DNA from: an uncultured Collinsella sp.
Lineage (GTDB): Bacteria > Actinomycetota > Coriobacteriia > Coriobacteriales > Coriobacteriaceae
Assembly (NCBI GenBank): GCA_900542825.1
Contig: UQOY01000003.1
Location: forward strand, 124,001-188,000
DNA: 64,000 nucleotides
Reading direction: 5' to 3'
Every line of letters starts with the position of its first letter. Position 1 is the stretch's first letter. Made by a program: the position numbers and the translations under genes. Positions 8,249 through 16,608 of the stretch are shown here, in pieces. Under the pieces are notes generated by a model, which was given only the letters and a program-made list of their open reading frames with translations, did not search any database and had not been told where the DNA came from.

Positions 8249-8357
8249 ACGCGATCTCCTTACTTATATATATGTCGCGTTGCCGCCATTATAGCGACCG
8301 CTGCGAGCGATCATGCCGTCGGCAAAACGCTATCTCAGCCGTAATAATCAGCGTTTG

Positions 8358-8403
8358 CCCAGATAAAACCTGCCAAAATAAACCTGTCCCTTTTTGGTAG
8401 GTA
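8358..8403. repeat. Dispersed 46-bp repeat A, copy 1
   Basis: The element begins CCCAGATAAAACCTGCC and ends CCCTTTTTGGTAGGT. AACCTGCCAAAA pairs with TTTTTGGTAGGT around the loop TAAACCTGTCCC. Five other copies lie at 21996, 23233, 27731, 31297 and 59539. This one sits in the leader region between the divergent alcohol dehydrogenase and ABC importer genes. Confidence 0.85.
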
Positions 8404-8444
8404 GAATAACCCATAAGGTAAGTATGTTTCTGAGTTATTTCGTG

Positions 8445-8474
8445 TTGACCCATTTGAGCGGGATGGGGTATAAC
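8445..8474 (+). promoter_or_regulatory. Probable sigma70-type promoter for the amino acid ABC operon
   Basis: TTGACC (8445-8450) and TATAAC (8469-8474) are separated by 18 bp. They lie 44 bp upstream of the substrate-binding protein start codon. Confidence 0.6.
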
Positions 8475-8517
8475 TCTACTCAACCGCTAGGGATTTTATT
8501 GAGAAAGGTGTTCTACC

Positions 8518-9513
8518 ATGAGCAAGAACCTCTCCCAGCAGGTCGTTCTCGACCGCCGCGGCTTTGTCGCCGCCACCTTCGCAACCGTCGCCGGCCTTGG
8601 TCTTGCCGGCTGCTCCGACACCAGCGCCGAGGCCGACAAGGGTTCCGCCGCCGGCTCCTCCAAGAGCTCCGAAGATGCCGAGGCTTCCACCACGCTCGAC
8701 GCCAAGGCATTCGACAAGCTCGTCAACGACGGCCCCAAGGCCGATGACGACGCCATCGCCGCCAGTACCTGGGCGACCGCCGTCAAGGACGCCGGCGTCT
8801 TTAAGATCGGTGGCGTTCAGACCTCCACGCTCTTCTCCCTCCTCAACGAGAAAGACGGTCAGACCCGCGGCTTCGACGCCGGTATCGCGCAGCTTCTGTC
8901 CAACTACATCCTGGGCGAGAACAAGGTCGAGATCACCCAGGTGACCTCGGACACGCGCGAGTCCGTCCTGCAGAACGGCCAGGTCGACGCTGTCTTTGCC
9001 ACCTACACCATCACTGACGAGCGCAAGAAGCTCGTCTCCTTTGCCGGCCCCTACTACTACACCCAGCAGGCCATCCTGGTGCTCGCCGATAACGACGACA
9101 TCAAGAGCGTCGACGATCTGGCCGATAAGAACGTCGCCGTCCAGTCCGGCTCCAACGGCCCCGCCATCCTGGAGGAGTTCGCTCCCAAGGCCAGCCAGCA
9201 GGAGTTCAAGACCGACGAGGAGGCCCGCCAGGCACTCCAGCAGGGCCGCGTTGACGCCTACGTCATCGATAACAACATGCAGCAGAGCGCCCTGGTCCGC
9301 GAGCCCGGTAAGTACAAGATCGCCGGCAAGCCCTTCGGCAGCAAGGAGCCCTATGGTATCGGTCTGCCGCTCGATTCCGACGGCGTCGCCTTTGTCAACG
9401 ACTTCCTTAAGAAGATCGAGGACGACGGCACCTGGACCGAGCTGTGGCAGATCTGCATCGGTGACCGTACGGGCGACACCAATGTTCCCGAGCTGCCCGA
9501 GATCGGCGCCTAG
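8518..9513 (+). CDS. Amino acid ABC transporter substrate-binding lipoprotein
   Basis: A 331-residue secreted protein. The N-terminus has a twin-arginine-like segment, DRRGFVAATFATVAGLGLAGC, ending in a lipobox with Cys32, then a Ser/Ala/Glu-rich linker, so it is probably a Tat-exported lipoprotein. The body is a family 3 solute-binding fold (GFDAGIAQLLSNYIL, YTITDERKKLVSFAGPYYYT, DKNVAVQSGSNGPAILEEF). It is followed by two permeases and an ATPase of the glutamate/glutamine type, so it captures a polar amino acid. A weak terminator after it probably keeps its transcript level above that of the permeases. Confidence 0.92.
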   Translation: MSKNLSQQVVLDRRGFVAATFATVAGLGLAGCSDTSAEADKGSAAGSSKSSEDAEASTTLDAKAFDKLVNDGPKADDDAIAASTWATAVKDAGVFKIGGVQTSTLFSLLNEKDGQTRGFDAGIAQLLSNYILGENKVEITQVTSDTRESVLQNGQVDAVFATYTITDERKKLVSFAGPYYYTQQAILVLADNDDIKSVDDLADKNVAVQSGSNGPAILEEFAPKASQQEFKTDEEARQALQQGRVDAYVIDNNMQQSALVREPGKYKIAGKPFGSKEPYGIGLPLDSDGVAFVNDFLKKIEDDGTWTELWQICIGDRTGDTNVPELPEIGA

Positions 9514-9601
9514 GCAGCGAGCCTGGTAACGACCGCAACGAAACCATACGGAAACGCATGATGCGCTTTATTGCGGTAAACTGTTTCCTCACTGAGTTGT
9601 C

Positions 9602-9630
9602 GGGGCTTCCGTACACACGGGAGCCCCTTT
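9602..9630 (+). terminator. Intra-operon attenuating hairpin
   Basis: GGGGCTTCCGT and ACGGGAGCCCC form a stem with a 4-nt loop, followed by TTTCC. It lies between the binding protein and the first permease, where partial termination is common in such operons. Confidence 0.65.
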
Positions 9631-9651
9631 CCTTACCGGCGGGAGGTCCGC

Positions 9652-10311
9652 ATGAGTCTCTCCGAGCTCTGGTCGCTCTATGGCCAGAACTATATCGACG
9701 CGCTGCTAGCAACCTGGGGCATGACGCTTGAGTCGTTTGCCATCGCCATGGTGCTGGCCGTCGCCGTCACCGTGATGCGCGTGTCGCCGCTCAAGCCGCT
9801 GCGCGTCTTTGGCGACCTGTATGTCCAGGTCTTCCGTAACATCCCCGGCATCGCGCTGCTCATCATCGTCGTCTACGCACTGCCACCGCTCAAGGTCGTC
9901 CTGCCCTATCGCACCTGCGTTATCGTCGCCACGGTCCTTTTGGGCTCGGCCTTTGGTTCCGAGAACTTTATGAGCGGCATCAACACCGTCGGCGTCGGTC
10001 AGGTAGAAGCCGCCCGCTCGCTGGGCATGAGCTTCAACCGTATCCTCGCCAAGATCGTGATTCCGCAGGCGCTGCGCTCGAGCGTGCTGCCCATGACCAA
10101 CCTCTTTATCGCCGTCATGCTCACCACCGCGCTCGGCAGCCAGGTGCCGCTTAAACCGCAGGAGCTCACCGGCGTGGTGAGCTACATCAACACGCGCTCG
10201 CTCGGCGGCGTCGCCGCGTTCTTTATCTCGGCGCTCGGCTACCTGGGCACGGCCTTTGTGGTGAGCCACATTGGCAACTACATCGATAAGAAGGTGAGGA
10301 TCCTCCGATGA
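9652..10311 (+). CDS. Amino acid ABC transporter permease (GluC/HisM family)
   Basis: 219 residues, all membrane domain. The inner-membrane signature is GQVEAARSLGMSFNRILAKI followed by VIPQALRSSVLPMTN, the EAA loop that contacts the ATPase. It forms a pair with the next permease for uptake of the amino acid caught by the upstream lipoprotein. The ATG follows GGGAGG. Its TGA overlaps the start of the next gene by 4 nt (ATGA), showing translational coupling. Confidence 0.92.
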   Translation: MSLSELWSLYGQNYIDALLATWGMTLESFAIAMVLAVAVTVMRVSPLKPLRVFGDLYVQVFRNIPGIALLIIVVYALPPLKVVLPYRTCVIVATVLLGSAFGSENFMSGINTVGVGQVEAARSLGMSFNRILAKIVIPQALRSSVLPMTNLFIAVMLTTALGSQVPLKPQELTGVVSYINTRSLGGVAAFFISALGYLGTAFVVSHIGNYIDKKVRILR

Positions 10312-11141
10312 GCAAGCACTCCACCTCCGCGCTCACCATGCGCGATGCGCTCTACGAGGCTCCCGGCCCCAAGATGCGCGCCAAGATCCGCATCGGCACC
10401 GCTATTTCGCTCGTTGCCGTGGTCGCGCTCGTCGCCGTCGTACTGCAGCGCTTTTATGTGACCGGTCAGCTTTCAGTCCACTATTGGTATTTCTTTACGC
10501 ACCTCACCACCTGGAAGTTCCTGTTTGCCGGCTTTGAGGGCACCGTTAAAGTCGCACTCACCGCTGGCGCCATCGCGCTGGTGTTGGGCTTAGCCCTTAT
10601 GCTCGGCCGTACCAGCGACATCAAGCCACTGCAGCTGGTCTGCCGCGTGCTCACCGATTTCTTCCGTGGCGTGCCGAGCCTTCTGTTCATCTACTTCTTC
10701 TTTTTGGTGCTGCCCCAGTACAAGATCGCGCTGCCGTCGTTTTGGATGCTCACGCTTCCCGTCGCGCTCGCTGCAGCCGGTGTACTTGCCGAAATCTTCC
10801 GCGCCGGCGTCAACGCCGTGCCGCGCGGCCAGGTCGAGGCCGCTCAGGCGCTCGGTCTCTCCAAAGCTAAAATCACCTTTAAAATCGTGTTGCCGCAGGC
10901 GATTCGCTTTATCATTCCGTCGTTGATTTCGCAGCTTGTGGTCGTAGTCAAAGACACCACCGTCGCCTACGTGGTGAGCTACCCCGACCTCATGCAAAAT
11001 GCCCGCGTGCTCATTACCAACTACGACGCGCTCGTGTCGGTCTACCTGGTGATCGCGGTCATCTACATCCTCATCAACGTCGCGATCAACAAGGCCGCTG
11101 TCTATGTTTCGCACAAGACCGGTGCGACCATCATCCGCTAA
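10308..11141 (+). CDS. Amino acid ABC transporter permease (GluD/HisQ family)
   Basis: At 277 residues it is longer than its partner because of a cytoplasmic N-terminal tail of about 35 residues before the first membrane helix. The EAA loop reads GQVEAAQALGLSKAKITFKI then VLPQAIRFIIPSL. It overlaps the preceding permease by 4 nt and is followed after 36 bp by the ATPase. The two permeases probably form a heterodimer, as in glutamate (GluCD) systems. Confidence 0.92.
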   Translation: MSKHSTSALTMRDALYEAPGPKMRAKIRIGTAISLVAVVALVAVVLQRFYVTGQLSVHYWYFFTHLTTWKFLFAGFEGTVKVALTAGAIALVLGLALMLGRTSDIKPLQLVCRVLTDFFRGVPSLLFIYFFFLVLPQYKIALPSFWMLTLPVALAAAGVLAEIFRAGVNAVPRGQVEAAQALGLSKAKITFKIVLPQAIRFIIPSLISQLVVVVKDTTVAYVVSYPDLMQNARVLITNYDALVSVYLVIAVIYILINVAINKAAVYVSHKTGATIIR

Positions 11142-11177
11142 CGCTTTACCATTTCGAGTCATAAGGAGCCAAGCACC

Positions 11178-11942
11178 ATGGCACAGAGCACCTCTTCCAC
11201 CGGCAATCAGCCGCTGATCGAGCTCAGGCACGTCGATAAGCACTATGGCAATCTGCACGTCCTCAACGACATCAATCTCTCGGTCGACCGCGGCGAGGTC
11301 GTCGTTGTAATCGGACCCTCTGGCTCGGGCAAGTCGACCATGTGCCGAACCATCAACCGCCTGGAAACCATCGACTCGGGCGAGATCCTCATCGAGGGCG
11401 AGCCTCTGCCGCAGGAAGGCAAGGATCTTGCCCGCATGCGCGCCGAGCTGGGCATGGTGTTTCAGCAGTTCAACCTGTTCGCACATATGACCGTACTGCA
11501 GAACGTCATGCTGGGACCGGTCGATGTGCTGGGCGTCTCCAAGGACGAAGCCCGCGAGCGCGCCATGGACCTGCTGGGCCGCGTGGGCGTTGCTGAGCAG
11601 GCCGATAAGGTGCCCGCACAGCTCTCGGGCGGCCAGCAACAGCGCGTAGCCATCGCCCGTTCACTCGCCATGCAGCCCAAGGCCATGCTTTTTGACGAGC
11701 CCACGAGCGCTCTTGATCCCGAGATGATCAACGAGGTGCTCGAGGTCATGGTCCGTCTGGCGCAGCAGGGCATGACGATGATCGTCATCACGCACGAGAT
11801 GAACTTCGCCCGCCGCGTGGCCGACCGCGTCGTGTTTATGGCCGACGGCCAGATCGTGGAAACCGGCACGCCCGACGAGTTCTTCGACCACCCCCAGACC
11901 AAGCGCGCCCAGGACTTCCTCAACTCCATCAAGGGCCACTAA
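11178..11942 (+). CDS. Amino acid ABC transporter ATP-binding protein (GlnQ/GluA family)
   Basis: 254 residues with Walker A GPSGSGKSTMCRTINRLE, Q-loop VFQQFNLFAHMTVLQNV, signature LSGGQQQRVAIARSLA, Walker B AMLFDEPTSALDPEM and the switch histidine in VITHEMNFARRVADR. The order and spacing match the polar amino acid transport ATPases. It follows AAGGAG. It energises the two permeases upstream and is the last transport gene of the operon. Confidence 0.95.
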   Translation: MAQSTSSTGNQPLIELRHVDKHYGNLHVLNDINLSVDRGEVVVVIGPSGSGKSTMCRTINRLETIDSGEILIEGEPLPQEGKDLARMRAELGMVFQQFNLFAHMTVLQNVMLGPVDVLGVSKDEARERAMDLLGRVGVAEQADKVPAQLSGGQQQRVAIARSLAMQPKAMLFDEPTSALDPEMINEVLEVMVRLAQQGMTMIVITHEMNFARRVADRVVFMADGQIVETGTPDEFFDHPQTKRAQDFLNSIKGH

Positions 11943-12029
11943 CCCAATTGCCACGCGGGCAAATTCATCACCAGCGTTTGTCCCGCGCCGCCCCCGTGCC
12001 ATGTCCACCCGGATTCGAAAGCCGCACCC

Positions 12030-12839
12030 ATGATCGGAACCCGCACCTCATCGTCCTACACCCCGCATGTCGACGTCGCCCCCGTCGACCGCCCACTCAT
12101 CCTCGTCGCGCCGCGCTGGGAAGAAGCGAAGCCCTATTTGAGCGAGACGCTCTCCCCCAACGAGGAAATCGCAAGTGTCTTTGTCGACGCCATTCTTGCC
12201 GCCGGCGGTCTGCCGCTGCAGATGTCCATCACCGAGGACATTGAGGTCATCCGTCATTACGTGGAAATCGCTGACGGTATCGCCATTCCCGGCGGCCCCG
12301 ATGTCAATCCCAAACGCTGGGGCGATGATCGACCCTACGACCCCACCCTCTGCTGCGAGATCCGCGATAGTTTTGAGTTTAAGCTGGTCGACGAGGTACT
12401 CCGCGCCAAAAAGCCGCTCTTTACCACCTGCCGCGGCACTCAGCTGCTCAATGTCGCCACCGGCGGCACCCTGTGCATGGACGTGCCGAGCCTGGGCGCG
12501 CGCGAGGGTCGCACGCAGTGGCGCCACACCCACGTGCTCAACGACCCCGTGCACCCTGTCGAGGTCATGCCGGGCTCGCTGCTGGAGCGCGCGGTTGGCG
12601 GGCACAGGCTGATCCAGACCAACTCGGCACATCACTGCTGCGTCGATCGTCTGGGCAAGAGCACGCGCTTGGTCGCCAAGGCAACCGACGGCGTTCCCGA
12701 GTGCATCGAAGTCGAAGGCCAGCCTTTCTGCCTGGGCGTTCAATGGCACCCTGAGTACACGTGGAAGACGCTCGAGACCGACTTTAACCTGTGGAAGTCG
12801 TTTGTCGAGGCAGCGGCAAAGGTTAAGCAGACCCGTTAG
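12030..12839 (+). CDS. Gamma-glutamyl-gamma-aminobutyrate hydrolase family protein (peptidase C26)
   Basis: 269 residues of the class I glutamine-amidotransferase fold. Visible landmarks are GIAIPGGPDVNPKRWGD, the nucleophile elbow LFTTCRGTQLLNVATGG with catalytic Cys, and FCLGVQWHPEYTW with catalytic His and Glu. PuuD-like enzymes cleave gamma-glutamyl amides. Its place 87 bp after a probable glutamate/glutamine importer suggests that it releases glutamate from imported or internal gamma-glutamyl compounds (inference). No clear ribosome-binding site precedes the ATG; a later start near residue 20 is possible. Confidence 0.88.
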   Translation: MIGTRTSSSYTPHVDVAPVDRPLILVAPRWEEAKPYLSETLSPNEEIASVFVDAILAAGGLPLQMSITEDIEVIRHYVEIADGIAIPGGPDVNPKRWGDDRPYDPTLCCEIRDSFEFKLVDEVLRAKKPLFTTCRGTQLLNVATGGTLCMDVPSLGAREGRTQWRHTHVLNDPVHPVEVMPGSLLERAVGGHRLIQTNSAHHCCVDRLGKSTRLVAKATDGVPECIEVEGQPFCLGVQWHPEYTWKTLETDFNLWKSFVEAAAKVKQTR

Positions 12840-12872
12840 CTCGCAAGCCACACAAGTTAAAGCCTCCTAAGC

Positions 12873-12912
12873 CAGGGGGGGGCGTACACCAGCCACGGTG
12901 CCCGCCCCCCTG
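12873..12912. terminator. Strong hairpin between convergent genes
   Basis: CAGGGGGG-GGCG-ACACC pairs with GGTG-CGCC-CCCCTG. It separates the C26 hydrolase gene from a convergent ABC permease. There is no long T-run, so it may work from both sides or with other factors. Confidence 0.65.
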
Positions 12913-12950
12913 TATTCGGTGTGCTCGGTATGGTCATCCCTCACAAACAA

Positions 12951-13769
12951 TCAAAGAAATCTCGACCGCAATCGGTCGACGGTAAAGCAAATGGCAAAAA
13001 TGCTTGCTACGTTTATTAGGCAGTCAATTAGAATCGAAATGCATTGACTATTCCCCAAAGGGGTCACGCCGCAAATCCACATGAGCATCGAGGACGGAAG
13101 CGGAAGCATGGAATTGGCCCCGATCTGTATGTAGATCGCTACAACGTTGACAAGCAGCAGCATGCCAATCGGACCGAAGCCGGACCCAAAATAGGAAACA
13201 GCAATCACGCAAGAGACCACATATACAAGGCAGACGACACTCGCCAGAAGAAGTCGATAGCAAAAAATATTCAGGTTGAAATACTGCCGAGCATCCAAAA
13301 CGATTACGCAGTTAAGACAGTACAAAACGACACTTGACAGGATAAACGCGCCCAAAAGGGCAAAAGAAGACAGCACCACTCGCGCAACGATGGCGCACAC
13401 ACGCTTCCCTCCCCGAGCCTCCGACAACCCCCACGGTTCCTCAATAAAGCCCGAACTGACAAAGCGCGGCACAATGCAAGCCGCGATGAACGGAAAGAAC
13501 AATGCATGAGCCAACGGGGCCACGTTGAACAGCAGACCGCGAAAAACCTCTGCATTACCAAATAGAAGGACATCCTCCGCCGATAGCCGAAGCGTCGGGT
13601 CTGGGAAAAAGCCCAAGAAACTGTTCTCACGGAGGCTACAGAACCACATCGGGAAAGAATTAAGCTGCAATACCACCATGCACGCATAAATTACCAGGAT
13701 TAAGGCGTACGCCCATTTGCTCACATGCTTCAATTCTGACTGGAGAAGTCTTTTAATCTGACGAGCCAT
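12951..13769 (-). CDS. ABC transporter permease subunit (second of a pair)
   Basis: About 272 residues with roughly six hydrophobic helices and an N-terminal MARQIKRLLQSELKHVSKWA. There are no family-specific motifs beyond the general layout of ABC-2-type or bacitracin-type permeases. It overlaps the end of the preceding permease by 17 nt and belongs to the ATPase-permease-permease operon to its right. A GTG three codons upstream is an alternative start. Its base composition is less GC-rich than neighbouring genes, as are its two operon partners, which may mark transfer. Confidence 0.7.
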   Translation of the reverse strand: MARQIKRLLQSELKHVSKWAYALILVIYACMVVLQLNSFPMWFCSLRENSFLGFFPDPTLRLSAEDVLLFGNAEVFRGLLFNVAPLAHALFFPFIAACIVPRFVSSGFIEEPWGLSEARGGKRVCAIVARVVLSSFALLGAFILSSVVLYCLNCVIVLDARQYFNLNIFCYRLLLASVVCLVYVVSCVIAVSYFGSGFGPIGMLLLVNVVAIYIQIGANSMLPLPSSMLMWICGVTPLGNSQCISILIDCLINVASIFAICFTVDRLRSRFL

Positions 13770-14577
13770 TGAGCACACCCCCAGCGCGAAAGCTCATGAG
13801 AGCGTAAATCAATGCCGATAGACAGCTGGCTGCCACGCCATATCCCAGAAGCGTCAGCTGCCCCATATCGCTATACCCAAGGGCACATCCGACTCCAAGG
13901 TACGGCCCCGGAAGAAGGAAAATCCATCGCAAGGACGATATGGGCGTCTGAAGGTAAGTTCCGTAGAGCGTCAAGCTCATGACAAATCCAATAATTATCG
14001 CAGCCCCGCTCAATACAGCGCTGCCTGTAATCCGATAGATGGTCACCGTCTCCAGCGCAATCGATATCACCAATACGGCGTTAATCATCATTGCGGGCAA
14101 AAATGCAGTCAGCATGCTATGCGCATAGTTTTGCCCTCCACGTGTTATCGCTATTGCAAACAGAAGAAGGCAAAGCGCACTATATGTTGCGCCGATTATT
14201 AAAGCAGACGAAAGTACATGTGCCAGAGCCCCGTTAAAGCGGGCAAGACCTCTTGCTGAAGAAATTCGGCATCCCTCTTCATAGCCGCGCTCCTGTAAAA
14301 TCGCCAGGCAAACGATGAGCGGAACGAGCAGAGAGGTGCCGGCAAAAGCACTGCGCACAAGGGACTCATCAGGCACAGTAGGATCGATTACATTCCAGAA
14401 GAAACCAATATCCTCCCCGCAAACGCTATTGCCAAAGGCTAGCAACGTTGTTCCGCTTTTTAGAAAGACACCGAAGAGAAGGCCGAACGCCAGCATAAGC
14501 GCAAGACCAAACTTCGCCGGAAACATCCTGTGCAAACGCATCATATCTGCCTTTATGGGATGGATCGCCCGCTTCAT
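13753..14577 (-). CDS. ABC transporter permease subunit (first of a pair)
   Basis: 274 residues: an N-terminal amphipathic start (MKRAIHPIKADMMRLHRMF), a first helix, a periplasmic loop of about 50 residues, then about five further helices. It fits an ABC-2/BcrB-like permease, recognised mainly through context. Its ATG overlaps the stop of the upstream ATPase by 4 nt, so the genes are coupled. Together with the next gene it probably forms the membrane part of an exporter, perhaps for peptide antibiotics or lipids. Confidence 0.72.
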   Translation of the reverse strand: MKRAIHPIKADMMRLHRMFPAKFGLALMLAFGLLFGVFLKSGTTLLAFGNSVCGEDIGFFWNVIDPTVPDESLVRSAFAGTSLLVPLIVCLAILQERGYEEGCRISSARGLARFNGALAHVLSSALIIGATYSALCLLLFAIAITRGGQNYAHSMLTAFLPAMMINAVLVISIALETVTIYRITGSAVLSGAAIIIGFVMSLTLYGTYLQTPISSLRWIFLLPGPYLGVGCALGYSDMGQLTLLGYGVAASCLSALIYALMSFRAGGVLNGSSD

Positions 14578-15299
14578 TGCGAGACCGCCTTCATCAAGCG
14601 CCTGTAATACTCTTTTAGGGATGGCGCCTCATCCCTTATGACGTCCATCGATTCCTTTTTCAGCAGTTCGCCGTCATGAAGAAACAGGCAGCTTGTTGCA
14701 ACCGATGCCAGCTCATCCAAATCATGACTAGAGATGAGCATGGTCTTACCCTGCTCTCGATTCAATCGGCCGATAAGGGTCCATATGCTCTCAATGCCCA
14801 GCGGGTCCAACCCATTTGCTGGCTCATCGAAAACTAGCAAGTCCGTGTCACCCAACAAAGCTGTAGCTATATCCAGCCGCCGTTTCATTCCCAGAGAAAA
14901 ACTGCCTACGCTCTTTTTTTCATCGATGTCCAGCCCGACTAGGCTCAAAACGCGAGGAACCTCACGTTTCTCATCGAGCCCCCATTCCGCACATCGGATC
15001 CGAAGATTCTCAGCCGCACTGAGGGATTGGTATGCTCCGCAGGAATCTGGCACATAGCCGACACGCGTCCGCATCAAGCTCAGCTCTCTTTTTGACTTGC
15101 CTCCGAAGAGTTCCACGCTTCCCGACGATGGCTCACAGATGCCCAAGACGATTTTAATGAGCGTGCTTTTGCCCGCACCGTTTGCACCGACAAGGGCACA
15201 GAGCTCAGACTGATGCACCTCGAAGGAAACGCCATGCAAAACGCGCCGTTTCCCGTAGCGCTTTGATACTTTTGATAGCTTTATCGCTGATGCGTTCAT
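14574..15299 (-). CDS. ABC transporter ATP-binding protein (BcrA/CcmA-like)
   Basis: About 241 residues with Walker A ALVGANGAGKSTLIKIVLGI, signature FSLGMKRRLDIATALLGD (the variant SLGMKRR typical of bacitracin or lantibiotic self-protection ATPases), Walker B LLVFDEPANGLDPLG and the H-loop SSHDLDEL. The start MNASAIKLSK follows GGGAGG; a second possible start is 12 codons upstream. It drives the two downstream permeases. With the XRE/DUF2975 pair upstream, this resembles a small envelope-stress or bacteriocin-immunity module (inference). Confidence 0.88.
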   Translation of the reverse strand: MNASAIKLSKVSKRYGKRRVLHGVSFEVHQSELCALVGANGAGKSTLIKIVLGICEPSSGSVELFGGKSKRELSLMRTRVGYVPDSCGAYQSLSAAENLRIRCAEWGLDEKREVPRVLSLVGLDIDEKKSVGSFSLGMKRRLDIATALLGDTDLLVFDEPANGLDPLGIESIWTLIGRLNREQGKTMLISSHDLDELASVATSCLFLHDGELLKKESMDVIRDEAPSLKEYYRRLMKAVSQ

Positions 15300-15418
15300 T
15301 GGCCTCCCGTTCTGCTTGATAGCAAAACCGCTCATATCGCTCCGTCTTTCCTTTATCGTTTTCCATAGTTGTTATTGTTTTTCGATAACTCGTATTTGTC
15401 AAGATAATCTAAAAGAAA

Positions 15419-15440
15419 GAACCCGTGTTAGACACGAGTC
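15419..15440 (-). terminator. Terminator after the XRE gene
   Basis: On the minus strand ACTCGTGT-CTA-ACACGGGT is followed by TCTTTCTTTT. It lies 40 nt after the XRE stop codon and separates that pair from the ABC operon. Confidence 0.7.
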
Positions 15441-15479
15441 CCTTCACGCTGATATTTCGTTTTAGTTGTTCGCCTTAAG

Positions 15480-15809
15480 CTACTCGTCACTCAAATCGAC
15501 AGCGAAGACTGATGTCGGAAGCGACGCCTCGTTGCCTCCGCCATCCCGCATCTGTCTCACGACATTTTTCGCGCGCTCGACAATAAGCTCCTCAAGCTCT
15601 TTCTCGCTCACGCGCTGAATAATATCTCCCGGTTGACAATCAAGCTCATCACAGATATCGAGAAGCGTCTTTAGGCGAATAGCTTTTATCTTTCCGTTTC
15701 TAAGCTTTGAAATATTAGCCGGAGTATGCCCCGTGGCCCGAATCAGATCAGCGCTGGTCTTTCCGGTCTTAAGCAGCTGCGTCTCAAGCTCGATGATGAG
15801 ATAGCTCAT
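15480..15809 (-). CDS. XRE-family helix-turn-helix regulator
   Basis: 109 residues. Residues 1-65 form a Cro/C1-type helix-turn-helix of the small YozG type: LLKTGKTSADLIRATGHTPA, NISKLRNGKIKAIRLKTLLD, ICDELDCQPGDII. The remaining 45 residues are an acidic tail. It starts 8 nt after the stop of a DUF2975-like membrane protein; XRE plus DUF2975 pairs are common in Firmicutes and Actinobacteria, but their signal is unknown. It may regulate its own operon through the 34-bp palindrome at 16399-16432. Confidence 0.82.
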   Translation of the reverse strand: MSYLIIELETQLLKTGKTSADLIRATGHTPANISKLRNGKIKAIRLKTLLDICDELDCQPGDIIQRVSEKELEELIVERAKNVVRQMRDGGGNEASLPTSVFAVDLSDE

Positions 15810-15817
15810 GTTCCCTC

Positions 15818-16378
15818 CTACACAAGCTCGTCAGACTGCTCTTGGAGCAGCGAGGCATAACTCCAGATCGCCGAGATAAACAAACAGACAACTGCGCCGA
15901 TAAACGACCCCGCATCAAAGGTAGCGCCTTGGCAAATCTCAATAACGAAGGAATGAGGCACGATGTAAAGCTCCAGTCCGCCAATGGTGAGATTGACCGA
16001 TCCATAGGCACCAACAAGCGAAACCGCGGCGTTAACAGCAAAGGCAAGCGCGAGAACACGGATAAGCCGCACATGCGTCTTGGTAAAGGGCGAGACGCCC
16101 TGAGAGATATTACGGCTGATCCCACACAAAACGACAAGCGAAATGCCCACGACGAGTGCCAGGCACAGTCCGCTTGGGATAACGATGCAACCGCCATTGA
16201 GAAGCGTCACGACACCGAAAGAATCGACAGAAGCAACGTTTGTAACCGCATACCAGATCACGTAAACAACCAACGCGGCAAAAGCGACGAGCATCCCTGC
16301 AAAAACGGCTGCCATGCAAAAACCAAGCTTCCTGATATTTTCGCCCGCCTTGGCCATACGCTGAACGCTGTTGGACAT
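15818..16378 (-). CDS. DUF2975-like membrane protein
   Basis: About 186 residues with four predicted membrane helices and the family-like stretch GISRNISQGVSPFTKTHVRLIRVLAL between helices 2 and 3. The start MSNSVQRMAKAGENIRKLG is chosen because GAGGGTGAG precedes it; longer readings add a cysteine-rich leader without a ribosome site. It is co-transcribed with the XRE regulator 8 nt downstream. The function is unknown; it may sequester or signal to the regulator at the membrane. Confidence 0.75.
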   Translation of the reverse strand: MSNSVQRMAKAGENIRKLGFCMAAVFAGMLVAFAALVVYVIWYAVTNVASVDSFGVVTLLNGGCIVIPSGLCLALVVGISLVVLCGISRNISQGVSPFTKTHVRLIRVLALAFAVNAAVSLVGAYGSVNLTIGGLELYIVPHSFVIEICQGATFDAGSFIGAVVCLFISAIWSYASLLQEQSDELV

Positions 16379-16398
16379 ACACTCACCCTCATCGACTC

Positions 16399-16432
16399 TA
16401 TCGTTATTCGAACAGTTTATCGAACAACGATA
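16399..16432. promoter_or_regulatory. 34-bp palindromic operator candidate
   Basis: TATCGTT and AACGATA form the ends of an imperfect palindrome with internal TTCGAA/TATCGAA halves. It begins 20 bp upstream of the DUF2975-like start codon. Its position suits autoregulation by the XRE protein; binding is inferred. Confidence 0.5.
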
Positions 16433-16491
16433 TGGATTGCATGCGGAAAGCCCCGACAGTGCGCATAGGCCATTCACTAATCAGAAGGGGT

Positions 16492-16584
16492 GAGAGTGGA
16501 TTTTTGGACACGTATCGAACGAGCGTGGATAATCTCCCACTTTGAGGCCACCATGGGGCCTAAAACGGGAGATTATCCACTCTC
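16492..16584. repeat. Palindromic element with alternative pairings
   Basis: GTGGATAATCTCCC (16525-16538) pairs perfectly with GGGAGATTATCCAC (16567-16580), and AGGCC/GGGCCT pair inside. A further GAGAGTGGA at 16492-16500 can instead pair with TCCACTCTC (16576-16584), so two folds compete. It follows the Hpt gene stop and may terminate transcription. Confidence 0.65.
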
Positions 16585-16608
16585 ATAGTCATCAAAGCTC
16601 GCGAGCTC

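Noticed and set aside
15205..15402. Small 65-codon frame overlapping the BcrA-like ATPase start
   Set aside because: It overlaps the well-supported ATPase start in another frame and has no recognisable features.
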